NCBI GenBank assembly: GCA_026987255.1
Contig: JALSNA010000057.1
Span: 1-5,260, forward strand
DNA: 5,260 nucleotides
Direction of reading: 5' to 3'
Source: Hyphomicrobiales bacterium
GTDB taxonomy: Bacteria; Pseudomonadota; Alphaproteobacteria; Rhizobiales; Aestuariivirgaceae
The notes beneath the pieces are model-generated. The model ran no database searches. It saw nothing but the letters and a program-made list of their open reading frames with translations, and was not told the origin of the DNA. Below are positions 1-5,260 of this stretch, one piece after another. A program made the translations under genes and the position numbers. Position 1 is the stretch's first letter. Each line of letters starts with the position of its first letter.

Positions 1-1
1 T

Positions 2-208
2 GCCTTCCCGCCCTATCCCATCCACAAGGGCGAGCATGACCGCATGCGCGCCATCGTCGGCGAGCTTTGCGCCAATTGTGACAACGATGCCGGCCGCGCC
101 GCCCTGCTGACCTTCGTCCGCCAGGATTTCCCCGCCTGGCTGGCCCAGCATGTCTCCACCCTGGATACGGTCACCGCCCAGTTCCTCTCCATGCACGGAG
201 TGGAGTAG
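2..208 (+). CDS. Hemerythrin-domain protein, C-terminal part (5' end outside window)
   Basis: The visible 68 codons end at a TAG (206-208). The start lies before the window. The fragment carries the C-terminal half of a bacteriohemerythrin-like four-helix bundle. HKGEH (fragment residues 8-12) has the His-x3-His spacing of one iron-binding helix, and WLAQHVSTLD near residues 46-55 has the His-x4-Asp spacing of the last iron-ligand helix. The preceding PPYP also resembles the family's short turn before the HxxxH helix. Proteins of this family bind O2 at a non-haem di-iron site and act in oxygen sensing, storage or delivery. Whether this one is a stand-alone hemerythrin or the tail of a longer sensor cannot be seen. 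The gene faces hslU tail to tail, with 19 bases between stop codons. The family call is fairly secure from the ligand spacing. The N-terminal His and His-x3-Glu ligands are not visible. Confidence 0.78.
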   Translation, partial: AFPPYPIHKGEHDRMRAIVGELCANCDNDAGRAALLTFVRQDFPAWLAQHVSTLDTVTAQFLSMHGVE

Positions 209-222
209 GGGTGCGCAGCCCC
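208..222. terminator. Possible short bidirectional hairpin between convergent genes
   Basis: GGGG at 208-211 can pair with CCCC at 219-222 around the loop TGCGCAG. It sits between the stop of the hemerythrin gene and the stop of hslU. Position is the main argument: tail-to-tail genes often share a terminator. The stem is only four base pairs and no T-run follows on either strand, so a factor-independent terminator is doubtful. Confidence 0.2.
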
Positions 223-227
223 AGGTT

Positions 228-1532
228 TCACAGGATGTAGCGCGACAGGTCCTGATCACGGGCCAGATCGCCGATGCGCTCCTCGACATAGGCGGCGGTG
301 ATCTGGATGGTGACATCGTGGCATTCCGGGGCGGTGAAGCTGACCTCCTCCAGCACCCGCTCCATGACCGTCTGCAAGCGCCGCGCGCCGATGTTCTCCA
401 CCGTTGCGTTGATATCGGCGGAAATCCTGGCGATGGCGTCTATGCCGTCCTCGGTGAACTCCAGATGCACCTGCTCGGTTTCCATCAGTGCGGTATATTG
501 CTTGACCAAAGAGGCCTCCGGCTCGGTGAGGATGCGCCGGAAGTCCTCGCGGCTCAGGGCCGAAAGCTCCACCCGGATCGGCAGCCGCCCTTGCAGCTCC
601 GGCAGCAGGTCGGAGGGGCGCGCCACATGAAAGGCGCCGGAGGCGATGAACAGGATGTGATCCGTTTTGATGGGGCCATGACGGGTGGCCACGGTGGTGC
701 CCTCGATCAGCGGCAGCAGGTCGCGCTGCACCCCCTCGCGCGAGACATCGCCGCCGGAGCGTTCGGCGCGCGCGCAGATCTTGTCGATCTCGTCGAGAAA
801 GACGATGCCGGAGTTCTCCACCACCGAGCGCGCCTCGGCGATGATCGAATCCTCGTCCAGCAGCTTGTCGCTTTCCTCGTTGATCAGCAGATCGTGGGAA
901 TCGCGCACCTTGAGCCTGCGCCGCTTCATGCGCGGGGCAAAAGCCTTGCCCAGCATCTCGGTGATGTTGATCACCCCCATGCCGCCACCGGGCGCGCCGG
1001 GGATGTCCAGGGGCATGGCCGGGGCGGCATCGGCCACCTCGATTTCGATTTCCTTGTCATCGAGCTGGCCGGAGCGCAGCTTTTCCCGGAAAGCCTCGCG
1101 GGTGGCCTGCGAGGCCCCGGGTCCGACCAGGGCATCGAGCACCCGCTCCTCGGCGTTGTGGTGGGCCTGCCGGCGCACGCTTTGGCGTTTTTGTTCGCGC
1201 ACCATGGCGATGCCGGCCTCCAGCAGGTCGCGCACGATCTGCTCCACGTCGCGGCCCACGTATCCCACTTCGGTGAAGCGGGTGGCCTCCACCTTGAGGA
1301 AGGGCGCATTGGCCAGCGCCGCCAGCCGCCGCGCGATTTCCGTCTTGCCCACGCCGGTGGGGCCGATCATCAGGATGTTCTTGGGCGTGACCTCCTCGCG
1401 CAGCGGGCTTTTCAGCTGCTTGCGCCGCCAGCGGTTGCGCAGGGCGATGGCCACCGCCTTCTTGGCCTCGCTCTGGCCGACGATGTGCCGGTCGAGCTGG
1501 GCAACGATGTCTCTGGGTGTCAGTTCGGTCAT
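228..1532 (-). CDS. hslU: ATP-dependent protease ATPase subunit HslU
   Basis: HslU (ClpY) is the hexameric AAA+ unfoldase of the cytoplasmic HslUV protease. It unfolds substrates and feeds them to the HslV peptidase. The 434-residue product matches the usual length of about 435-445. Visible motifs: N-terminal [16 protein letters not shown], Walker A GPTGVGKT (57-64), pore loop GYVG (90-93), a variable I-domain at roughly 110-235, Walker B IVFLDEID (243-250), IASGAFH (297-303, sensor-1 region), GRLPIRVEL (315-323, arginine-finger region), sensor-2 GARRL (382-386), and the C-terminal tail DLSRYIL, which in this family docks into HslV. The chosen start gives [10 protein letters not shown], the family-typical N-terminus. 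In-frame ATGs at 1538 and 1550 are alternatives. No clear Shine-Dalgarno precedes any of them. The open frame continues to 1736, but that extension runs through a repeat element and is not protein-like. Unusually, hslV is not directly upstream; the neighbour is divergent ahcY. Confidence 0.96.
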   Translation of the reverse strand: MTELTPRDIVAQLDRHIVGQSEAKKAVAIALRNRWRRKQLKSPLREEVTPKNILMIGPTGVGKTEIARRLAALANAPFLKVEATRFTEVGYVGRDVEQIVRDLLEAGIAMVREQKRQSVRRQAHHNAEERVLDALVGPGASQATREAFREKLRSGQLDDKEIEIEVADAAPAMPLDIPGAPGGGMGVINITEMLGKAFAPRMKRRRLKVRDSHDLLINEESDKLLDEDSIIAEARSVVENSGIVFLDEIDKICARAERSGGDVSREGVQRDLLPLIEGTTVATRHGPIKTDHILFIASGAFHVARPSDLLPELQGRLPIRVELSALSREDFRRILTEPEASLVKQYTALMETEQVHLEFTEDGIDAIARISADINATVENIGARRLQTVMERVLEEVSFTAPECHDVTIQITAAYVEERIGDLARDQDLSRYIL

Positions 1533-1619
1533 CTTCATGCCGTCCGTCATGATTGCGGATGGCGCAATTGGTGGCACAGAGCCACCCGCCGCGCAAGCCG
1601 CCTCTCTTCGATGGGCATC

Positions 1620-1730
1620 TCTGTCAACTGTCTTGAAGACCATCCTCACCCCCTGCCAACCACCCCGATCATGGGACACTACGGGTGGTTGGCAGGGGGT
1701 GAGGATGGACGCGCAAGCGATTTTGGAGAC
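1620..1730. repeat. Dispersed palindromic repeat, copy 1 (about 111 bp)
   Basis: The core is a perfect 26-bp inverted repeat: arm 1640-1665 (begins CCATCCTCACCCCC, ends CCAACCACCC) pairs with arm 1683-1708. The 17-base loop is CGATCATGGGACACTAC (1666-1682). Flanks shared with the copy at 5148-5260 extend the unit on both sides: TCAACTGTCTTGAAGAC (1624-1640) on the left and CGCGCAAGCGATTTTGGAG (1710-1728) on the right. No coding potential is evident and there is no transposase, so it resembles a REP- or MITE-like non-autonomous intergenic element. It lies in the probable 5' leader of hslU, where RNA would fold into a very stable hairpin. The 87 bases between it and the hslU start (1533-1619) show nothing else recognisable. 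The family is not one I can name. Confidence 0.85.
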
Positions 1731-1740
1731 ACCCAATGAA

Positions 1741-1760
1741 ATATAAAGAAGCCTTTATAT
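1741..1760. promoter_or_regulatory. AT-rich perfect dyad between repeat and promoters
   Basis: ATATAAAG (1741-1748) and CTTTATAT (1753-1760) form a perfect 8-bp inverted repeat around AAGC. With one bulged base the symmetry continues outward to about 1738-1765 (GAAA versus GTTTC). It is strikingly AT-rich compared with its GC-rich surroundings. The right arm contains the proposed -10 of the hslU promoter, and the dyad lies just upstream of the ahcY -35. It could be an operator or an upstream promoter element. The regulator is unknown. Confidence 0.4.
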
Positions 1761-1783
1761 GTTTCTTGCCCCCCTGCGGGCAA
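1754..1783 (-). promoter_or_regulatory. Predicted hslU promoter, possibly heat-shock type
   Basis: On the minus strand, TTGCCC (1783-1778) and TATAAA (1759-1754) are separated by 18 bases. This is a reasonable housekeeping-type promoter directed towards hslU. The same region also reads CTTG, then 19 bases, then CATATAAAGG, which partly fits the heat-shock sigma-32 pattern I recall for alphaproteobacteria (CTTG, 17-18 bases, CYTATNTNNG). That would suit a heat-shock protease gene. Transcription would start near 1747, giving a leader of about 215 bases that includes the palindromic repeat. The prediction rests on motif spacing only. Confidence 0.45.
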
Positions 1784-1794
1784 GCTGGTATAGA
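1766..1794 (+). promoter_or_regulatory. Predicted ahcY promoter (sigma-70 type)
   Basis: TTGCCC (1766-1771) and TATAGA (1789-1794) are separated by exactly 17 bases, each matching four of six consensus positions. The expected start is near 1800-1802, leaving a leader of about 58 bases before ahcY. The -35 lies in the left arm of a 7-bp dyad, CTTGCCC (1765-1771) and GGGCAAG (1778-1784). The right arm supplies the -35 of the opposing hslU promoter, so the two polymerase sites overlap and should exclude each other. Confidence 0.5.
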
Positions 1795-1858
1795 GCGCCC
1801 AATGACGCGCCATCGGCCCAGGTGGCGGTATGCGAATTGAACAGGAAAGCAGGACATC

Positions 1859-3253
1859 ATGAGCAAGGATTATATCGTCGCCGACATCAATCTCGCCGAT
1901 TGGGGGCGCAAGGAAATCGAGATGGCCGAGGTGGAGATGCCCGGCCTGATGGCCACCCGCGAGGAATACGGCCCCAGCCAGCCGCTGAAGGGGGCGCGCA
2001 TCGCCGGCTCCTTGCACATGACCATCCAGACGGCGGTGCTCATCGAGACTCTCACCGCCCTGGGCGCTGATGTGCGCTGGGCCTCGTGCAACATCTTCTC
2101 CACCCAGGATCATGCCGCCGCCGCCATTGCCGCGAAGGGCATTCCGGTCTTTGCCGTCAAGGGCGAAACCCTGGAGGAATACTGGGACTATGCCGACAGG
2201 ATCTTCGACTGGGGCAATGGCGAGACCGCCAACATGATCCTCGATGATGGCGGTGATGCCACCTTGCTGGTGCGGCTGGGCTCGGAGGCCGAGAAGGATC
2301 CTTCCATCCTCGACAATCCCGCCAACGAGGAAGAAGAGGCTCTCTTTGCCGTCATCAGGAAGCGCCTGGCGAAGAACCCGGGCTGGTATTCTAAGGTCAA
2401 GGCCAACATCCGCGGCGTCACCGAGGAGACCACCACCGGCGTGCACCGGCTCTATGAGCTGGAGCGCGAAGGCAAGCTGCCCTTCCCGGCCTTCAACGTC
2501 AACGATTCGGTGACCAAGTCGAAGTTCGACAACAAGTATGGCTGCCGCGAATCGCTGGTGGACGCCATCCGCCGCGGCACCGACGTGATGATGGCCGGCA
2601 AGGTGGCCATCGTCTGCGGCTATGGCGATGTCGGCAAGGGCTCGGCGCAGTCCCTGGCCGGCGCGGGCTGCCGCGTCATGGTCACCGAGGCCGATCCCAT
2701 CTGCGCCCTGCAGGCGGCCATGGACGGCTTCGAGGTGGTCACCCTGGACGACGACATCCAGCGCGCCGATATCGTGGTCACCGCCACCGGCAACAGGGAC
2801 ATCGTGACGCTGGAGCACATGCGCAAGATGAAGGACTGGGCCATTTTGTGCAACATCGGCCATTTCGACAACGAGATCGACGTTGCCGCCCTGCGCAATT
2901 TCAAGTGGATCAACGTCAAGCCGCAGGTGGATCAGATCGTCTTCCCCGATGGCAAGCGCATCATCTTGCTCTCCGAGGGCCGCCTGGTGAACCTGGGCAA
3001 CGCCACCGGCCATCCCAGCTTCGTCATGTCCGCCTCCTTCACCAACCAGACGCTGGCCCAGATCGAGCTGTGGACGCGCGGCGATCAGTACGAGAACAAG
3101 GTTTACGTGCTGCCCAAGATCCTCGATGAGAAGGTGGCCCGCCTGCACCTGCCCAAGCTGGGCGTGAAGCTGACCAGGCTGACGCCGGAGCAGGCCGCCT
3201 ACATCGGCGTGCCGGTGGATGGCCCCTACAAGCCGGAGCACTACCGCTACTGA
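1859..3253 (+). CDS. ahcY: Adenosylhomocysteinase (S-adenosyl-L-homocysteine hydrolase)
   Basis: AhcY reversibly hydrolyses S-adenosylhomocysteine to adenosine and homocysteine using tightly bound NAD. This relieves product inhibition of methyltransferases and feeds the methionine cycle in the cytoplasm. The 464-residue protein is full length. Substrate-domain signatures: [11 protein letters not shown] with the catalytic His53, [11 protein letters not shown] (80-90), MILDDGGD (126-133), EETTTGVH (189-196), and [18 protein letters not shown] (215-232), which places Lys220, Asp224, Asn225 and Cys229 at the family's active-site positions. The Rossmann motif is CGYGDVGKG (253-261). The C-terminus KPEHYRY is the conserved tail that contacts NAD across the subunit interface. 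Residues at about 144-182 form the roughly 40-residue insertion typical of many bacterial and plant enzymes and absent from mammalian ones. AGGA at 1851-1854, and AGGAAA at 1843-1848, support the ATG at 1859. I see no riboswitch of a known S-adenosylhomocysteine or S-adenosylmethionine class in the short leader. The gene is divergent from hslU. Confidence 0.98.
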   Translation: MSKDYIVADINLADWGRKEIEMAEVEMPGLMATREEYGPSQPLKGARIAGSLHMTIQTAVLIETLTALGADVRWASCNIFSTQDHAAAAIAAKGIPVFAVKGETLEEYWDYADRIFDWGNGETANMILDDGGDATLLVRLGSEAEKDPSILDNPANEEEEALFAVIRKRLAKNPGWYSKVKANIRGVTEETTTGVHRLYELEREGKLPFPAFNVNDSVTKSKFDNKYGCRESLVDAIRRGTDVMMAGKVAIVCGYGDVGKGSAQSLAGAGCRVMVTEADPICALQAAMDGFEVVTLDDDIQRADIVVTATGNRDIVTLEHMRKMKDWAILCNIGHFDNEIDVAALRNFKWINVKPQVDQIVFPDGKRIILLSEGRLVNLGNATGHPSFVMSASFTNQTLAQIELWTRGDQYENKVYVLPKILDEKVARLHLPKLGVKLTRLTPEQAAYIGVPVDGPYKPEHYRY

Positions 3254-3260
3254 CCCGAAA

Positions 3261-3273
3261 CTCCGTGACGGAG
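3261..3273 (+). terminator. Weak hairpin after ahcY
   Basis: CTCCG (3261-3265) and CGGAG (3269-3273) form a short stem around TGA, starting eight bases after the ahcY stop codon. No T-run follows directly; the nearest T-run is TTTTT at 3307-3311, more than 30 bases away. It may mark the mRNA 3' end or may be incidental. The rest of the 124-base gap to rdgB shows only weak promoter-like words, for example an extended -10 look-alike TGGTATGGT at 3292-3300. Confidence 0.25.
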
Positions 3274-3377
3274 ATCGAGGGCCGCGCTGCCTGGTATGGT
3301 CGATGCTTTTTGTCCATGCCCTGGATGAAACATGCCATGATGCGGCGGGATGCACCCATGTTCAAGGAATGTGAGCC

Positions 3378-4001
3378 ATGAGACCATTGGAAAAGGGCGC
3401 AAGATTGGTGGTGGCCTCGCACAATCCCGGCAAGGTGCGCGAGATTGACGATCTGTTGCGGCCCTTGGGGTTCGCGGCCGTATCCGCGGGCGAGCTTGGC
3501 CTGCCCGAGCCGGTGGAGGACGGCGCAACCTTTGCCGAAAACGCCCTGATCAAGGCGCGCGCCGCTGCCTCTGCTTCCGGCCTGCCGGCCCTGGCCGATG
3601 ATTCGGGGCTGTGCGTGGATGCCCTGGGCGGTGAGCCGGGCATTCATTCGGCCCGCTGGGGCGGTCCGGACAAGGACTTTGCCATGGCCATGCGCAAGGT
3701 GGAGGACAGGCTGCAAGAGGCCGGAGCCACCACCCCGGAGCGGCGCAAGGCCCATTTCGCCTGCGCCCTGGCCCTGGCATGGCCCGATGGCGAGGCGGAA
3801 GTGTTTGAAGGCCAGGTGCACGGCCATCTTGTCTGGCCGCCACGCGGCGAAAAGGGCTTTGGCTACGATCCGGTCTTTCAGCCGAACGGCCATGACATCA
3901 CTTTCGCGCAAATGGATCCGCGTAAAAAGCACGCCATGAGCCACCGCGCCCGCGCCTTCGAGAAATTTCTCGCCGCCCTGCGCGCGGCATCGGCCCGATG
4001 A
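3378..4001 (+). CDS. rdgB: RdgB/HAM1 family non-canonical purine NTP pyrophosphatase
   Basis: This enzyme hydrolyses ITP, dITP and XTP to the monophosphate and pyrophosphate, keeping deaminated purines out of DNA and RNA. The 207-residue product is the normal size for the family. Diagnostic motifs in order: [11 protein letters not shown] (13-23, phosphate-binding loop with Lys19), [10 protein letters not shown] (51-60), [13 protein letters not shown] (71-83, with Asp74/Asp75 at the catalytic acidic position), GIHSARWGG (88-96, a variant of the common SARYAG), [10 protein letters not shown] (160-169, base-recognition strand) and SHRARAF (188-194). The start at 3378 is supported by AAGGAA at 3364-3369, with AGGA nine bases upstream of ATG. 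The stop codon overlaps the hemW start in ATGA, so the two are almost certainly co-transcribed and translationally coupled. In many alphaproteobacteria rph precedes rdgB; here ahcY does, 124 bases away, so an own promoter is possible although none is convincing. Confidence 0.96.
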   Translation: MRPLEKGARLVVASHNPGKVREIDDLLRPLGFAAVSAGELGLPEPVEDGATFAENALIKARAAASASGLPALADDSGLCVDALGGEPGIHSARWGGPDKDFAMAMRKVEDRLQEAGATTPERRKAHFACALALAWPDGEAEVFEGQVHGHLVWPPRGEKGFGYDPVFQPNGHDITFAQMDPRKKHAMSHRARAFEKFLAALRAASAR

Positions 4002-5143
4002 ACCCCGATGCGGCAGGCTTCGGGCTTTATGTTCACTGGCCCTTCTGCCTGTCCAAATGCCCCTATTGCGATTTCAATTCCCATGTTCATGATTCCATAA
4101 ATGTGGAAGACTGGAAAAATGGCTATCTGGCCGCTCTGAAATGGTTCGCCGCGCAAACGGGGCGGCGCGAAATCTCTTCCGTCTTCTTCGGCGGCGGCAC
4201 ACCCTCGCTCATGCCGCCCGCACTGGTGGCGGACATTCTCGATACCGCGGGCCAATTGTGGTCCATGGCGGCGGACGTGGAGATCACCCTGGAGGCCAAC
4301 CCCACCAGCGCCGAGGCCGGCAAGTTTCGTGATTTCGCCGCCGCCGGCGTCAACCGCCTTTCTCTGGGCATCCAGGCGCTGAATGACGCGGATCTTGGCG
4401 CCCTGGGCCGCCAGCACACGGCCAGGGAGGCCATCAAGGCCTGGCGGATGGCCCATGCGATCTTTCCGCGCGCCTCCTTCGATCTCATCTATGCCCGCCC
4501 CGGCCAGACCCGCAAGGCCTGGGAAAAGGAGCTGCGCCAGGCCCTGTCCCTTGGTGCGCGGCACATCTCCGCCTATCAGCTCACCATGGAGCCGGAAACA
4601 CCGTTCCACAAGCGGTATGAAGCGGGGAAACTCCACCTTCCGGACGAAGAAACCGCCATCGCCATGTATGAGCAAACCCGCGCCATCATGGCCGGTGCCG
4701 GGCTGGAACTCTACGAGATTTCCAATTTTTCCGTGCCCGGCGCACAATGCCGCCACAACCTGCTCTACTGGCGCTATGGCGAATATGCCGGCATCGGCCC
4801 CGGCGCCCATTCCCGCCTGATCGGCCAATCGGGGCAAAGGCGCGCCATCAGCGCCATTCGCGCCCCGGCCCGCTGGCTGGCCAGGGCGCAGCAGGGCGGC
4901 ATTGAAGAGGATGTCCCCTTGAGCCCCCATGAGGCGGCACGGGAATACCTGCTGATGAGCCTGCGCATGACCGAAGGGCTGGATCTGACCCGCCATGCCG
5001 CCCTGGGCGGCGCACCCGTGAATGAAGATGCCTGCGCAGATCTCATCGCCCAAGGGCTGCTGCACAGGCCCGGATCCTCCCGCATCGCCGCGACCAATGC
5101 CGGGCGCCTGGTGCTGGATCACGTCATCACGCAACTGGCCTGA
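3998..5143 (+). CDS. hemW: HemW, radical-SAM-family haem chaperone
   Basis: HemW proteins bind haem and a [4Fe-4S] cluster and are implicated in inserting haem into respiratory proteins. They are often misnamed oxygen-independent coproporphyrinogen III oxidase (HemN). The 381-residue length matches HemW and is shorter than true HemN. Visible motifs: [16 protein letters not shown] with the CxxxCxxC cluster ligands Cys17, Cys21 and Cys24; GGGTPS (65-70) and EANP (99-102), the expected S-adenosylmethionine-binding elements; [10 protein letters not shown] (117-126); [10 protein letters not shown] (162-171); [11 protein letters not shown] (189-199); and CRHNLLYW (251-258), containing the HNxxYW signature characteristic of HemW. 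The final 90 or so residues form the usual HemW C-terminal domain. The start overlaps the rdgB stop by four bases, and no strong Shine-Dalgarno is visible inside rdgB, so translation probably depends on coupling. Downstream, a palindromic repeat begins within about five bases of the TGA and may protect or end the transcript. Confidence 0.95.
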   Translation: MNPDAAGFGLYVHWPFCLSKCPYCDFNSHVHDSINVEDWKNGYLAALKWFAAQTGRREISSVFFGGGTPSLMPPALVADILDTAGQLWSMAADVEITLEANPTSAEAGKFRDFAAAGVNRLSLGIQALNDADLGALGRQHTAREAIKAWRMAHAIFPRASFDLIYARPGQTRKAWEKELRQALSLGARHISAYQLTMEPETPFHKRYEAGKLHLPDEETAIAMYEQTRAIMAGAGLELYEISNFSVPGAQCRHNLLYWRYGEYAGIGPGAHSRLIGQSGQRRAISAIRAPARWLARAQQGGIEEDVPLSPHEAAREYLLMSLRMTEGLDLTRHAALGGAPVNEDACADLIAQGLLHRPGSSRIAATNAGRLVLDHVITQLA

Positions 5144-5147
5144 GGGA

Positions 5148-5260
5148 GGCTCCAAAACCCTTGCGCGCCCATCCTTACCCCCTGCCAACCACCCAGGTCA
5201 TGGGACACCACGGATGCTTGGCAAGGGGGTGAGAATGGTCTTTGAGACAGTTGATGCAGA
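5148..5260. repeat. Dispersed palindromic repeat, copy 2 (may continue past window)
   Basis: This is a second, more degenerate copy of the element at 1620-1730. Arm 5169-5194 (CCATCCTTACCCCC to CCAACCACCC) pairs with arm 5212-5238, with four substitutions and one inserted base breaking the stem. The 17-base loop is AGGTCATGGGACACCAC (5195-5211). The left flank CTCCAAAACCCTTGCGCG (5150-5167) and right flank GTCTTTGAGACAGTTGA (5238-5254) are reverse complements of the right and left flanks of copy 1. The loop, however, matches copy 1 in the same orientation (14 of 17 bases). It starts about five bases after the hemW stop, a typical site for intergenic repeats, and could act as a 3' stem-loop. 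There is no T-run after the stem. Confidence 0.85.

Noticed and set aside
1599..1627. Consensus -35 TTGACA on the minus strand at 1627-1622 as an outward promoter from the repeat to hslU
   Set aside because: No plausible -10 occurs 16-18 bases downstream (the region reads GAGGCG), and copy 2 has TTGATG at the matching place.
1620..1730. CRISPR repeat or rho-independent terminator
   Set aside because: There is no tandem repeat-spacer array, and no T-run follows the stem on either strand. A dispersed palindromic element explains the two copies better.
1533..1736. 68-codon N-terminal extension of HslU
   Set aside because: The frame is open, but it translates the palindromic repeat and is not like any HslU N-terminus. 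[10 protein letters not shown] is the family-typical start.
150..1739. Long plus-strand open frame of 529 codons antisense to hslU
   Set aside because: It is a high-GC shadow: low-complexity composition, no recognisable motif, and complete overlap with a clearly conserved gene on the other strand.
1801..1858. SAH or SAM riboswitch upstream of ahcY
   Set aside because: The predicted leader is only about 58 bases and holds only a 5-bp stem (CGCCA 1808-1812, TGGCG 1823-1827). I could not match the conserved cores of the SAH, SAM-II or SAM-V classes.
1679..3355. Long minus-strand open frame of 558 codons antisense to ahcY
   Set aside because: It mirrors the strong codon bias of ahcY. The His/Gly/Asp/Val-rich composition is typical of antisense frames, with no domain recognised.
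3878..5188. Long minus-strand open frame of 436 codons antisense to hemW
   Set aside because: It overlaps two well-supported genes, has shadow-like composition, and its start lies inside the repeat element.

Overview
This window looks like chromosomal DNA from a GC-rich alphaproteobacterium, probably Rhodospirillales-like. That rests on the style of the encoded proteins (HslU ending in SRYIL, a 464-residue AhcY with the bacterial insertion, the rdgB-hemW pair), strong G/C preference at third codon positions, and a bacteriohemerythrin-like neighbour. The genus cannot be fixed from the sequence alone. All complete genes are conserved housekeeping genes. I see no transposase, phage gene, CRISPR array, rRNA or tRNA, and no cluster resembling a new multi-gene system.

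Layout from left to right: (1) the 3' end of a plus-strand hemerythrin-domain gene, ending at 208. (2) hslU on the minus strand, 1532 down to 228, convergent with the hemerythrin gene and separated from it by 19 bases. (3) A 326-base divergent intergenic region, 1533-1858. Nothing was recognised in 1533-1619. A palindromic dispersed repeat lies at 1620-1730, an AT-rich dyad at 1741-1760, and two overlapping divergent promoters at 1754-1794, whose -35 hexamers are the two arms of one small palindrome. (4) ahcY on the plus strand, 1859-3253. (5) A 124-base gap with a weak hairpin. (6) rdgB, 3378-4001, and hemW, 3998-5143, overlapping by four bases (ATGA). (7) A second copy of the dispersed repeat, beginning a few bases after the hemW stop and running to the window edge.

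Functionally the genes cover protein quality control (HslU, the ATPase of the HslUV protease), the methyl cycle (AhcY removes S-adenosylhomocysteine), nucleotide-pool sanitation (RdgB removes ITP/XTP) and haem handling (HemW, a radical-SAM-type haem chaperone). Only rdgB-hemW looks like a tightly coupled transcription/translation unit. hslU lacks its usual partner hslV immediately upstream.

The most interesting non-genic signal is the repeat pair. Both copies have a long inverted-repeat stem around a 17-base loop. The outer flanks of the two copies match in opposite orientation, while the loops match in the same orientation, so the core appears to have flipped relative to its flanks in one copy.
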